From Rachicladosporium sp. CCFEE 5018 (lineage: Eukaryota; Ascomycota; Dothideomycetes; Cladosporiales; Cladosporiaceae), in NCBI GenBank assembly GCA_002077045.2, contig KZ111147.1, forward strand, positions 848,037 through 912,036: a stretch of 64,000 nt of DNA. Direction: 5' to 3'. Both the position numbers and the translations under genes were made by a program. This document shows, piece by piece, positions 43,493 through 54,054 of the stretch (its first letter is position 1; the number at the start of each line of letters is the position of its first letter). Under the pieces are notes generated by a model. The model was not told the DNA's origin. It searched no databases and saw nothing but the letters and a program-made list of their open reading frames with translations.

Positions 43493-44928
43493 GGTGTAGG
43501 TGATCTGCAAGGGAAACCGTCAGTTATCTTGATACTAGTCAAGCGCTCTGGAGTATGCCACAGGTGGTCTTAGTTGTCGTAGATATGCCACAGCTCGATG
43601 TGCACCCTATGCTACGGAACGTAGCGCAAAGGTAGACATCGAGCTGTCAACAATACCTTGTCTTCGGTGGTGGGAAGCACATACCTTGGTGGTTACGGAG
43701 ATGGTATGTGTCGTTGTCCTTGTATCCAAGTGACTGCCGGTGGCCTCGAGAGCTTCTGGCCCAAGTGTTGCGAGATGAAGTTGTTGTTGGGCCGTGTGTG
43801 TTGGACAAAGCCTCCGACTTCACAATGATACTTAAGCTCACCAACCAATCGCCGAGAGGCTAGTGGTGGGGCTCTAGGAGATTGAAGCACGTGAAGAGGG
43901 TGTATTGGGACTTGCCTGCATGAATGGCGCAATCATATCGCGCGCACTTTTCCGCTTTGGGACTGGCAGGTCCACCTGAGGCTCACTGTAGGCAGGAACC
44001 AACCATGATTGTGTAATCACGTGATAGGCGCGGGAGATCGACTATAGTGAAGCGGAAGCACCCGGAACCTGGAGGAATCTGGGGCCGGACAATCATGGGT
44101 CAACGTGGAGAGACAATAGAGATGTTGAAAGTGACTTTCCGTGTGTCTCACGAGCCTCATGTCGACCATACGAGACATAAACCTTTTGCATTTGCCCAGG
44201 GGACGTCGGCAAGCTTTCATCTGACGCCGTGATGCAGACAAGACGCCGTCGCTGGTGCGTATGAGGAGCATAGAGTATCGACATGCCATGATCATCTACG
44301 GCTGTAGGTGGCCAGTACTTGGAGGATGGTGTCTTGCACAGCAAATTGGTCACACTCATATCTCCCGATTCGGGCCCAAGAATGGCCAGACAGCCGTATG
44401 CAGTTTTGTATCGGGAGACTCGACACGGAACACTTTCTAGCGCTGTCAACTAGGCTCTGGCATGCCACCTAGAAACCCACAATCTTGCAGGCAAACATGT
44501 AGATCGTGCCGAAGTCTGTTGATGCTGTCATGCTCGAGGACGCGAGACCACAGCGTCATCCTGCAGCGAAAGGCTAAGTATGAGCACTTGTAGGCCAATA
44601 TGTAACAGAGGAAATAGACGCCCATGGTAACAAGATAGATGATCGAACAGACCACGTCTGTCCCATGGAGGTCGTGATAGACTCTCCATTATGTCAGCTT
44701 GTTCCACGATCAGACTCGGACTGAGCTCCATTTCAGCCTTACATGACTCAGCCTTGTCCCAAGTGTACCAAGACATTGACCACTCCAGGTCTTTGTGGAT
44801 GTAAAGAGCGACAATGCAATATGCACTAGAAGCGCCTCAGCCTTACCAGTATTCCTCGGATGCCTAAAGCTGACAACCTCCTGCCTCATAAGTAGGGTCT
44901 GGGCGCATCTATCTCTACCGACCATACG
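43493..44928. promoter_or_regulatory. Large divergent promoter region upstream of HSF1
   Basis: 1.4 kb between divergent starts (nuclear protein and HSF1), the longest gene-free stretch here. It contains a CACGTG E-box at 43888-43893 and a 10-bp palindromic E-box (ATCACGTGAT) at 44016-44025. Short frames inside have no conserved features. Confidence 0.45.
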
Positions 44929-46980
44929 ATGCAACGTCCGGCATCCTCCAGAAACGTGATGCAGGAGCCCGATACCTTCGACTTCACCTCGATCCCGCAG
45001 AATACCGATTTCACGAATTACAACTTCGATCCGCAATATCAGGACCCTTCTCTGCTGGATCCGAATGCTTATGCGCAAAACTTGAACCCAGCACAAGCGC
45101 CTACGTATGGAAGCAACCTTGCGCCAGTCCCTAGTACAGATCTTGTGCGGAGGTCGCGGAATCAGCAATTGACGGCGCAAAGTGCTCAGCAGGAAGCGTG
45201 GAATGGGTATGGTGGTACTGGTGGTGGAGACATGGCTCGACAGGATGAGGAAGACGAGAAGGAGCTGGAGATGAGGGTGGCTTCGGCCAAGAAGGATGCG
45301 CAAGGCAAGCGCAAGCAGATACCGCCGTTTGTGCAGAAACTTAGCAGGTGCGTGGAGCAAACGGCTCGAGCTACGCAGTGTGACACTGACGAAAAGTCTA
45401 GCTTTCTGGACAGTGGCAACACAGACCTCATACGTTGGGCAGACGACGGACGGTCATTCATCGTGATTGACGAGGACGAATTTGCGCGGACACTGATTCC
45501 TGAGCTCTTCAAGCACAACAACTATGCTTCGTTCGTGCGGCAGCTGAACATGTACGGCTTCCACAAGACCGTCAATATCACAGACGGATCGCTGCGACAG
45601 TCAGAGAAGGCCAGGAAGGGGGTGAAGCCACCTAGCATGTACTCACATCCCTACTTCCGGCGCAATCGCCCTGATCTGCTGTGGTTGATACAAAAACCGA
45701 TGACTAAAGCAGGCGTAAAGCGCAAGCGAGATGGCACAGCCAAGGGAGATGAGAGCGACGACGATGCGCGTGGCTCACCAGATGTTGAGGGGCGTCTCGC
45801 AGCAGAGCTCAAGCTGTCGTCTTCAGGAGGAGGAGGTCGAGATCTTGCGCCACTTCCTAGAAGCGAGTTGGCGTCTGTTCGACGAGAGCTCGCAGATCTC
45901 AAGACCTCACAACGGCAGATTTCGGATATGATCCAGCAGCTTCAGCGACAGAATGAGATGTTCTATGAGCAAGCATCGGCATTCCAAGCACTGCACAATC
46001 GCCATGAAACCTCGATCAACGCGATATTGACGTTTCTGGCGACGTTCTACAATCGGTCGCTCGAGGATCACGCTGGGCAGAATCTCATGGACATGTTCCA
46101 TCAACAGAATAAGCAGCAACAGCAGGGTAGTGTGGTTGAAGATTACTCTGAAACGTCTCCCGAAGGCAATAACCAGCAAGTGCAGCGATACCAAAAGCGA
46201 CCTCTTCTGCTCCATGCACCTACCAATCCTGGTCTCTCACCCGCATCTCCTATACCTCCTGGAGTCGTACACACTGCACCAACGTCGTCGAGAAGCTCCT
46301 TGTCGCCACCAGGGAGAGCAGCGAACCAATCTGGCGCACCTCGACGCGAAAGCACTCAGAGCGTCTCTCAAGGGGGAGCCACAGACAGCCCAAGGGTGAA
46401 GAATGATGCTCCGACACCAGATCTCCTATCTACAGTGCCTGAGAGCGACCAGATGATGAGTCTGATCAATTCCGTCAATGCAACGAACGCATCGACGCCA
46501 GGCTTTACTGCACCTTCTTTGGACTTCGCTAACGCGTCGAATACCCCCCTAACCCCTCAACAACGCGACGATATGCTAGCCCTCATTCAACAGCAACAAC
46601 AACAACCCGGCGCGTCATCAAATAATGCCCTTGTCTCCCCCTCAATGCCCGATCTCAACATGCTCAAACAACAACAAGATCAACTCGCTCTCCTCACATC
46701 GATGCAACGCGCTCAAGACGAACGCGTCTCCGAACTCAATCGTCGATTACAGCCCTTAAGTCCCACAGGTACCATACCAGGTCTTGGCGAGACTGGGGGC
46801 TTCTTCGACCCGAACGCCTTCATCAACTACGACGATAACGACCTTAACTTCGATTTTGGGGCAGATCCTGGTGGCGCTGTGGATTGGGAGTTTGGGGAAG
46901 GCGGGGATGGGTCTGGTGTGCCTGCTGTTGAGGAGGCGGAGACGCCGGAATCAGCGGGGAAGAGGCAGAAACGAGGATGA
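44929..46980 (+). CDS. HSF1: Heat shock transcription factor
   Basis: Exon 1 is 44929-45347, the intron is 45348-45401 (54 nt, GTGCGT...TCTAG, no stop, multiple of three), and exon 2 is 45402-46980, giving 665 aa. The HSF DNA-binding domain spans about 132-238. It starts PPFVQKLSS and continues FLDSGNTDLIRWADDGRSF, with recognition helix NNYASFVRQLNMYGFHK and ending RNRPDLLWLIQ. A leucine-zipper trimerisation region follows at about 295-360 (VRRELADLKTSQRQISDMI and QRQNEMFYEQASAFQ). The C-terminal half is Gln/Pro/Ser-rich, ending in acidic clusters (NYDDNDLNFDFGAD), typical of activation domains. It binds nGAAn repeats and drives chaperone genes. Splicing is needed for a normal first helix. 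The start is uncertain but gives a reasonable N-terminal activation region. Confidence 0.93.
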   Translation: MQRPASSRNVMQEPDTFDFTSIPQNTDFTNYNFDPQYQDPSLLDPNAYAQNLNPAQAPTYGSNLAPVPSTDLVRRSRNQQLTAQSAQQEAWNGYGGTGGGDMARQDEEDEKELEMRVASAKKDAQGKRKQIPPFVQKLSRCVEQTARATQCDTDEKSSFLDSGNTDLIRWADDGRSFIVIDEDEFARTLIPELFKHNNYASFVRQLNMYGFHKTVNITDGSLRQSEKARKGVKPPSMYSHPYFRRNRPDLLWLIQKPMTKAGVKRKRDGTAKGDESDDDARGSPDVEGRLAAELKLSSSGGGGRDLAPLPRSELASVRRELADLKTSQRQISDMIQQLQRQNEMFYEQASAFQALHNRHETSINAILTFLATFYNRSLEDHAGQNLMDMFHQQNKQQQQGSVVEDYSETSPEGNNQQVQRYQKRPLLLHAPTNPGLSPASPIPPGVVHTAPTSSRSSLSPPGRAANQSGAPRRESTQSVSQGGATDSPRVKNDAPTPDLLSTVPESDQMMSLINSVNATNASTPGFTAPSLDFANASNTPLTPQQRDDMLALIQQQQQQPGASSNNALVSPSMPDLNMLKQQQDQLALLTSMQRAQDERVSELNRRLQPLSPTGTIPGLGETGGFFDPNAFINYDDNDLNFDFGADPGGAVDWEFGEGGDGSGVPAVEEAETPESAGKRQKRG

Positions 46981-47492
46981 GAGTTGAGAGTTGGCTGGGG
47001 TGTGGTCGTGTGAGCTGTGCATACGAGATTGGGCAATGGGTCACCTGTGAGATGACCTCGGTTTGGGGAGATGAAGACGGTACATGATGCATGATGTTAT
47101 GGCTCTCCTGGGATCACGCAGGCGAATCTCACTGTCGCGGGACACTGGAAAGGTGCAGTATCAAGGTAGTACGTGCCACGGAGCGTGAGCTCAAACGCTA
47201 GCTTACTCTCAATGACAGCATAAGTACACCATAACTATTGTAGATACATGTACGGCATCGTTGGAAGCCCTGAATTGCCGTTTGAGAGACCTTAACATAT
47301 CCGACTTGTTAGTTGGTCAACCACTGTCTCACTACTCCGGTGGACTGGTGAAAGGCCATGGTAGCGTGACTTCGCGTCAATCTCGCGTGTCACTCTACGC
47401 GTCTTCCTCCGCGCCCACACCTATCTTGTACATGCATGTGCTTCTCCATGACATAGGACATCAACTGCCTTCATAGCCAGCCCGGCCAAGCC
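46981..47492. other. Intergenic region
   Basis: 512 nt between the HSF1 stop and the ORC6 start. No gene recognised. Confidence 0.5.
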
Positions 47493-48680
47493 ATGGCGGC
47501 CGCCATAGAACGCTCTCTCCACCTCATCGTCCCCACCGCCACTTCCCTCCCCTCGAGTCTCATCGATCTCGCCTCTTCCCTACTCGCCCAATCCCGCGCC
47601 AAAGTCCCCAAGCTCAAGCAGGACGAAGAAATTGCCCGCACATACGCTTGCTGTCATCTGGCCTGCGAGCGTCTGAAGCATAAGGCGAACCTTGAGATCG
47701 GAAAGATCGCACCGCCATGTGGGCCGAGGGTGTATAAGAAGTTATATGGGTTTCTGGATTCCGCGCTGCCTGTTGCGGTGGGGACGCCGAAGAGGAAGAG
47801 GGGAGTGGATGGCGGGGACGAGGGCGGGGAGAAGGTGACGCCGTTGAGTGTCAGGACGAAGGAGGTGGGAAGTGCAAAGAGTACGCCTGTGCAAAAGTCC
47901 GGTGTATTGACGCTGGGGAAGCGCCATCAAGGCATATCGCAACCGAAAGACGCACAGGGCCTGCCGAAGAAAACGAGGGAGCTCATTCAGTACTTGTGCA
48001 AGACGCTTGGAACTCCAGAGATCGCCACGCACGTATATGCAGGCGTGGAGTCAGTGACCGATCACTTGCAGCAACCGCAGGACGATGACCCTGCTCAGAA
48101 TACACCAAGTAAGATGCGCAAGCTAGATAAACTCATTGTGCAAGCTGCAGAGGCTCTGACTGAGTCTGAGACCCATGCTCTCGTTGGTGCGATACATCTG
48201 CTCGCAACGGCGAGGACGTCTCAACAACCTCCATCCTTGCGCGATGTCGTTGATATGACACTGGGCTTCCTCGGGACTAAGAGAAGTGCGGAAGACTCGG
48301 GCGATGAGGCCGTGCATTATTCCATTGCGCTTTACCTACAGCATGCCGAAGCCGACGGCTGGCTAGCGATGGACTGGTACCTCAATCTGCCTCTCACAGA
48401 GGGCGACGTCGATATGGATCATCGCACCAACGACGACGAAGGCATTGCTATCAAGGGCAAGAAACCGCCTGCGAAGACACCCTTGCGGCGAAAGGAAAAG
48501 CACGCGCAACGTCAGACCAAGTTCGATGAAACTGACGCCGGAGCTGCTGGACTTCGACCTGGGCTGGGAACCATGTTCCAGCTTGCTGTGGACTGGCTGA
48601 GCGAAGGAAGGCGAGCAGACTATGTGGAGTGGAAGGCCGATATGCTAGAGCGCATTGCTGCGATAGAGAGTCGAGGTTGA
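47493..48680 (+). CDS. ORC6: Origin recognition complex subunit 6
   Basis: 395 aa, no intron. The N-terminus fits the ORC6 cyclin-box fold: IERSLHLIVPTATSLPSSLI, SLLAQSRAKVPKLKQDEEIA and ARTYACCHLACERLKHKA with KIAPPCGPRVYKKLY. A basic linker (TPKRKRG, KRHQG, TPSKMRKL) may be a nuclear signal and phosphorylation region. A second helical domain follows (SETHALVGAIHLLATAR), and the C-terminus has the MFQLAVDWLSEGRRADYVEW helix. ORC6 takes part in origin licensing and MCM loading in the nucleus. The family diverges strongly between fungi, so the call rests mostly on the N-terminal domain and overall layout. Confidence 0.85.
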   Translation: MAAAIERSLHLIVPTATSLPSSLIDLASSLLAQSRAKVPKLKQDEEIARTYACCHLACERLKHKANLEIGKIAPPCGPRVYKKLYGFLDSALPVAVGTPKRKRGVDGGDEGGEKVTPLSVRTKEVGSAKSTPVQKSGVLTLGKRHQGISQPKDAQGLPKKTRELIQYLCKTLGTPEIATHVYAGVESVTDHLQQPQDDDPAQNTPSKMRKLDKLIVQAAEALTESETHALVGAIHLLATARTSQQPPSLRDVVDMTLGFLGTKRSAEDSGDEAVHYSIALYLQHAEADGWLAMDWYLNLPLTEGDVDMDHRTNDDEGIAIKGKKPPAKTPLRRKEKHAQRQTKFDETDAGAAGLRPGLGTMFQLAVDWLSEGRRADYVEWKADMLERIAAIESRG

Positions 48681-49146
48681 GACAGCGGAAGCTCCGCAGC
48701 ACTCTCTGGGGAGGCATGTCGATTACTACTTGACGAACCCCAGGAAGAGCAAAAGGTGATGGTATCAACTGCTCAGGTGTGAATGTGAGGCATGTGGAGC
48801 ACCGAGCAAAGTGCGGGGGTTGGCGTGGAGGCCCGAACTAACACGACATCCCGAAAGACGACCGACAATCCGGCACTCAATACGGCTGGCAGCCATGGGC
48901 TGGGCGCCTCTGAAGGCCTTAAAACGGCCGACTAATAAAGCCGTCCATCGCAGGCGAAGAGACGCTCAAGACATTCGTCGACATTAGGCGCGATTGTCCT
49001 CGTGTCGATATCCGACGACCTTGACACATGCAGTCCATGGAAACAGGGAACTCTAAGGATGCAATGAAGGTGTGCTGAAATCAATATTGTGCGGACGGAG
49101 AACATCTACTTAGAAATTAAAGTAGTCCAAGTGACTGAGTTTGATT
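48681..49146. other. Intergenic region
   Basis: 466 nt between the ORC6 stop and the FAD monooxygenase start. No gene recognised. Confidence 0.5.
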
Positions 49147-50517
49147 ATGGCCACACAGAAGCCATTCGAGATCGCCATCGTCGGTGGTGGCATCACTGGC
49201 TTGACTCTAGCGATTGCTCTACACCACCGCGGCATCAAAATTCAGATCTACGAAGCGGCAAAGGCATTCGGCGAGATTGGTGCTGGTGTGTCATTCAATG
49301 CCAACGCAGTCGGGTCGATGAAGATATGCCACGACGAAGTCTACGATGCGTTCCTCAAGGTGCGAACTAGGAACTTGTGGCCAAGTAAGGAGAAGGTATG
49401 GTTCGACTATCATGATGCATTTGGTGATGAAGGAGATGAGCTTGAGACATCAAAGTTGGTCTATGTGAGTTCCAGGCTTAAGTACAGCTCACCATTCGAG
49501 CAACCGGCTGACGATGGGCTACAGACGATATACAGCAGCATCGGCCAGAACGGCGTACACCGAGCGAGATACCTCGAGTGTCTGATCCATCTCGTCCCCG
49601 ACGAGCTCTGCCACTTCAACAAGCGACTCAAAAACATCGTACAGACCGATGCCGGCCGGTCAACGTTGCACTTCGCAGATGGCTCGACCGCGGAAGCCGA
49701 CGCCATCATCGGCTGCGATGGCATCAAGTCCAACGTCCGCCGCCTACTACACGGCGATGACCATCCGTGTGCACAGCCGACGTTCACACACAAGATAGCC
49801 TATCGTGGCGTTGTACCCATGGAGCAAGCGATCAAAGCAGTCGGCGAAGAGCGAGCCTCGAACGCTTGCATGTATCTTGGCCCCGGCGGCCACATGCTTA
49901 CTTTCCCAGTCAATCACGGTCAGACTCTGAACATCGTTGCATTCACAACCAAAGACGAAGACTGGACGACGCTTACAGGTCAGAGCTCTGACAAACTCAC
50001 CGCGCCTACGAAACGCGAGAAGGCGATCAAAGACTTCGCCGGTTTCAGCGGCGACGTTCAGCGTCTACTCAGACTCACGGCCGAAGACCTCGACATCTGG
50101 GCCATCTTCCACCTCGGCGACAACCCACCGCCTTCCTACGCAAAAGGCAACATTGCCATTCTCGGCGACGCAGCTCACGCCACTTCTCCGCATCACGGTG
50201 CCGGCGCAGGGATGTGCATAGAAGACTCTGCCGTTATGGCGGAGCTGCTCGCCGACACGGCTGTGCAGACACGCGAAGATGTGGAAGTGGTCTTTGCGAC
50301 CTTCTCCGAATTGAGGAAGGAGAGAGGCGATGGGTTGGTGCAGAGTAGTGCGAGGCAGGGGAGAATCTATGAGTGGCAGACTGAGTATGGGAGGGACTTT
50401 GGGATGCAGGAAGAGGAGATCAAGAAGAGGAATGCGAGGACTGGGGAGGTCAATGTGGGGAAGTTGGTGGAGGACGCGAGGGAAGTTTTGAGGAAGAGGT
50501 TGGCAGATCGTTCATAA
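49147..50517 (+). CDS. FAD-dependent monooxygenase, salicylate hydroxylase-like
   Basis: Starts at the ATG of MATQKPFEIAIVGGG. The frame is open throughout (456 aa), but 49465-49524 looks like a 60-nt intron (GTGAGT donor, GCTGAC branch, CTACAG acceptor, no stop, multiple of three). Removing it gives 436 aa and joins SKLVY to TIYSSIGQNGVHRARY, which fits the family better. FAD motifs: IVGGGITGLTLAIA (GxGxxG), a DG motif in AIIGCDGIKSNVRRLL, and the GD motif in AILGDAAHATSPHHGAGAG. No signal peptide, so probably cytosolic. Such enzymes hydroxylate aromatic acids using NAD(P)H. The true substrate is unknown, and there is no adjacent biosynthetic cluster. Confidence 0.88.
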   Translation: MATQKPFEIAIVGGGITGLTLAIALHHRGIKIQIYEAAKAFGEIGAGVSFNANAVGSMKICHDEVYDAFLKVRTRNLWPSKEKVWFDYHDAFGDEGDELETSKLVYVSSRLKYSSPFEQPADDGLQTIYSSIGQNGVHRARYLECLIHLVPDELCHFNKRLKNIVQTDAGRSTLHFADGSTAEADAIIGCDGIKSNVRRLLHGDDHPCAQPTFTHKIAYRGVVPMEQAIKAVGEERASNACMYLGPGGHMLTFPVNHGQTLNIVAFTTKDEDWTTLTGQSSDKLTAPTKREKAIKDFAGFSGDVQRLLRLTAEDLDIWAIFHLGDNPPPSYAKGNIAILGDAAHATSPHHGAGAGMCIEDSAVMAELLADTAVQTREDVEVVFATFSELRKERGDGLVQSSARQGRIYEWQTEYGRDFGMQEEEIKKRNARTGEVNVGKLVEDAREVLRKRLADRS

Positions 50518-50889
50518 GCTTCTGACGAGCTCGAACCGAAGTTCACCCTTTAGACCTTCTTGTACATACTGGTTGCGCTCGCAAAGCCCGACACGCTCCT
50601 CTGTTCCTACACGTGTGCACAGTGTCGATGTCCCAGCATTGGACTCCTGACGAGACGCAAATGGACGGGATGCGAATGGCACTTAACGCTCCACTCTCGC
50701 AAAGCCAGCAGTTCGCTGGCGCAGCACGGTCTCCGCAGCCGGGTGAAGGAAGCACTGCCAACGCTATGGGCATCCGGAGAAGCCAAGATAGGTTTACGCA
50801 GCCAGATCAGCAGTTATTGCGATTGTCTTTGTCCATTTAACCCCTAGACTCCTCCTCGACAGGGTGGGCATCATTCTTACTCCACTGCT
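50518..50889. other. Convergent intergenic region
   Basis: 372 nt between the stops of the monooxygenase (plus) and Ohr (minus). Nothing recognised beyond presumed 3' UTRs. Confidence 0.5.
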
Positions 50890-51729
50890 TTATGACAGGT
50901 TCACGACTTCGATGGTCGTTTCGACATTGCCTGCTCGTTGATTAGCAGGCAATTCGCTAGTAGCTCTACTGGAGTACTAGCGTACCTTTGGTAGCGCGAC
51001 TATACGGGCAAACCTCCTTAGCCTTCTCTATAACCTTGTTGAGGTCACTGTCGGATAGTCCTCTTACGGATACCTAGCTCCACTTGTCAGCATCAGCCCC
51101 TCATGTACTTCCATGTCTCCTATGGCCGATTTCGCTAACGACACTACTATCAGCGCAGCCACAGCAGTCATTAGTGTAATGCGCTGCCCACGAGAGGCTG
51201 AGAGGATTGGTATCACCGCTTCGTATTCGGACTCTCCGCTGCCATACGCATCCGTTCTAATGCGGGCGCACTCGTAGCAGCAGAGGGTGAGTGCCCAGCT
51301 CGGGGGAGGCGTGATTGGGAGCACCCGCTACGGCCAACGCACCTTCATGTCGACCCTGATCCCCATATCTAAGCCCTTCATATCTCCCACCAAGTGCACC
51401 ACACTCTCCACAATACTATCGTCCTGCTTCTTCGGCATTGTGATGTTCAATCTCATCGCACTTGCGTTCATAGCGCTCTGGAAGCACGCTCCATAGCCTG
51501 CTGCGAAAAGCTCTTCAGGGTTGGTCTTGCCTTTGTCTCCCGGCCCACCAAGCGCTTTCGCCATGGTAAGTTCTACATCGAGGTTCTCGCCATGGACGAC
51601 GCCAGTGCGGGCTCCCTTTACGGTCGCGCGAGCCGAGTACAATATGGGTGCTGTTGCGGAGTTCAGGGCACGGCGCTGGACGGGGAGAGAGGAGCGAAGC
51701 AGCGGGCGGAGAATGGTAAGGGTAGGCAT
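50890..51729 (-). CDS. Ohr/OsmC-type organic hydroperoxide reductase, mitochondrial form
   Basis: Exon 1 is 51729-51343, intron 1 is 51342-51074 (269 nt, long for this genome), exon 2 is 51073-50986, intron 2 is 50985-50931 (55 nt), and exon 3 is 50930-50890, giving 171 aa. The N-terminus (LTILRPLLRSSLPVQRRAL) is a mitochondrial-type presequence. The Ohr core is present: NPEELFAAGYGACFQSA with peroxidatic Cys82, the hydrophobic helix, and EVCPYSRATKG with resolving Cys151, ending NVETTIEVVNL. The start was set at the ATG before PTLTIL. The enzyme reduces organic peroxides using thiols. The family is bacterial in origin and found in many fungi. The three-exon model rests on perfect frame and motif continuity across both splices. 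Confidence 0.85.
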
Positions 51730-52208
51730 GGTTGAGGTCAGAGAGGGAGATTCGAAGAGCTGAATACTATTGAGGGGAATCCGAGGAGAGAGCAAAGTAC
51801 AATGAGACGCAGTATAAGCCTACCTCTGGAAATGACTCCGCTAATCGACTCAATGGAATGAGAGCTACCTTCGTAGGTCATGACGTAAAAACGGCAGCGA
51901 GAGTTTGGATGGTACCTGCAGATGGATCTAGATCCTCTCATCGAGGTGGATCTGGGTATGCCTTCTCGAATTCATGACTGCTTTGCGGTGAAGTGTTCGC
52001 AGGGTGTAAGGTATACAGAGACGGACGCAGCCTGAGAGGTTCTCGTCGGAGGACGGGATCATGACCACAGGTCTTGGCAATTGACATGGCGCAATCAACC
52101 GTGAGGGACGTGACTGGCGCGTTTCTGGATGCAAGAATGTAATCATGAGTATTGCCTATCTATACAAGGTCGCATTCGAGGGTATCTTAATTGTTTCATC
52201 TTAGTCAT
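51730..52208. other. Intergenic region upstream of Ohr
   Basis: 479 nt containing the Ohr promoter and the 3' UTR of the next gene. No gene recognised. Confidence 0.5.
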
Positions 52209-52861
52209 TCACATGACGCTACACCTTTCCTCCGCTTCTTGCACGGTGCCTTTCTGCGGCGGATGCGGCCGCGCGCCAGGACCACCTCCCATACCGCCTC
52301 CCGGCGCGACGCTACCGAAAGCTCCCGGCACACCTTGGCTAGTTCGCCTGCCTCTCCCAGCAGACGGTCTCCTACCATGTACCTGTGAGCCGGCAATGCT
52401 CCCAGTCTGCTGATGCTGCAGTGTCGGCCCAGGTCCAAAGCCCGGCTGTTGCTGCTGTCTTCGTAGCGCATCATAAGCATTCAAAGGGTTCCCCTGCGCT
52501 ACAGGCGCCGGGGTGGTACCATCTTCCCTGTACGGCCTATCAACACGACTCTGTGCATAGCTTGGTGGCGCTTCCGGGTCTCCGGGAGCAGTGGGGCGAG
52601 TGACTCCAGGCCTTACGCCGCCAGCAGAAGGCACGCGGCCGGCACCTCGTCGAGGCGGTATGGTGGGTGGACCTGATGTAGATTCTCGCGAGAGGAATTG
52701 CTCCGATAACTCTGCTTCACGACGACGCTGGGCTTCGGCTTGGCGATGGGAGGACTCTTCCTCTTCTTGTAGTTGGAGCGCAAGGGCAAGATCGTGATCT
52801 TCTTGCTCTGATGGAGAAAGCACATGCGATTGTTGCCGTGATGAATCTCGGAAGGAGGTCG
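52209..52861 (-). CDS. MINDY/DUF544-like deubiquitinase, C-terminal part (5' truncated by gap)
   Basis: Open from the gap edge at 52861 to stop TGA at 52209. Only the C-terminal tail is present, no catalytic domain. It contains DHDLALALQLQEEEE, which matches a motif interacting with ubiquitin (MIU/UIM), then a Pro/Gly/Gln-rich disordered stretch. It ends CSVM, a good CaaX prenylation box of the farnesyl type (Met at the last position). MIU plus C-terminal CaaX is the layout of MINDY-1/FAM63 and fungal DUF544 proteins, Lys48-linkage-specific deubiquitinases, so I favour that family. Any other prenylated UIM protein would fit equally, and the missing N-terminus prevents proof. Confidence 0.5.
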
Positions 52862-52961
52862 NNNNNNNNNNNNNNNNNNNNNNNNNNNNNNNNNNNNNNN
52901 NNNNNNNNNNNNNNNNNNNNNNNNNNNNNNNNNNNNNNNNNNNNNNNNNNNNNNNNNNNNN
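52862..52961. other. Assembly gap (100 N)
   Basis: 100 placeholder bases, followed at 52962 by the exact left end of the 7.57-kb block. The MINDY-like gene is cut on its left side here. Confidence 0.99.
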
Positions 52962-53413
52962 TGAGGTATTTGGGGTGGTTGAAGGTTGTTTTGTCGAAGA
53001 CGAAGATGTAGCTTAGGGTTGCGCAGGTGAAGTAGATTAGAGAGCCGAAGAGCCTGGGGTTCCTGTTAGTTGAGAGGTCGTTGTCTAGATTTGGAAGAGC
53101 GATCCCACCATGTGATCATATACAAGCTCACGAATTGGCGATATATGCTGTCCCGATCCCATTGGCTCTGATATGCGTATTGACTCGGTTGTACGCTCAA
53201 GTATTGGCTCGCTGGCTCGAACTGCCATGTACTCCTCGACCCGCCCAGCCCGCCGAGCTGTTGTGCATAGGTCTCATTATCGTAGCCCTTAAAGCCAGCG
53301 GCCAACGTGCTGACAGGATTGAAGACCGAGAATGAGGTTGGCGCACTTGGTAGGACTGTGGCGTAGAGTCGATCGAAGAAGAATGTATCCGCAAGCTCGA
53401 GAACGACGTCCAT
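52962..53413 (-). CDS. ERG3: ERG3 5' part, truncated by gap (third copy)
   Basis: Exon 1 is 53413-53124, the intron is 53123-53063, and exon 2 is cut at 52962. Same content as 13915-14366: the N-terminal residues only, before the histidine boxes. Truncation by contig end, not a pseudogene in the biological sense. Confidence 0.85.
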
Positions 53414-54054
53414 GGTGCAGGTATTGGTTGCCCGCAAGCTTATCCAGATGCTATGTGGTCTGCCCGCGATTGCGGTGAGGTGTGATCGTGCTGTCGCTGT
53501 TACTTGTCGTCTCTCCCAATGGTACAAGCTGTAGACCAATCTTAAGATCCTAGTGTCGCGATTCTCCCAAGTTGATGCGATATGCACAGGAAAGACTCCA
53601 GAACGCCGTGAACGCCTCCCAGGTATGAGCTTATTAACATACCGAGCTCCACACAAAACCGTACGACTTCGAGCACAATTTGAAGTGGGTCCTGCATCTG
53701 CAGCGCCATGCAGGGTCTGCCATGCGACTTCCGATTCGCTGAGATAAATGATTAAGCTTCTTCGCCTGGAGAAACGTGCCAGCGGAGTTCACTCCCCTGC
53801 AGGATCTGATAACGATGAGCGAGGCATGATAATCGATGTCTGTTGTAGCACGGCTGTCACACGAGAGGCATCATCGTTCTCATAGCAGCTGCTGTACTTT
53901 CGCTACATGTCTACACTCGTTCGCCGTTGCTCCCCAGCATCAGTATCGTGACTCGCCCGCTCGCTCAGCGTACGCCATGCCGTCGCCACTACGCTATGCC
54001 AAACTCCCGCTCCCAAACACATAGCATCTCATCATGAATCCCAGAGCACCAAGC
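53414..54054. other. ERG3 upstream region (third copy)
   Basis: Same sequence as 6698-7338. No gene seen. Confidence 0.5.

Noticed and set aside
44710..45360. Minus-strand frame of 216 codons opposite HSF1
   Set aside because: Antisense to the conserved HSF1 first exon; composition typical of a shadow.
49441..50517. Biosynthetic gene cluster around the FAD monooxygenase
   Set aside because: Neighbours are ORC6, Ohr and a ubiquitin-related gene; no polyketide, peptide or terpene synthase nearby.
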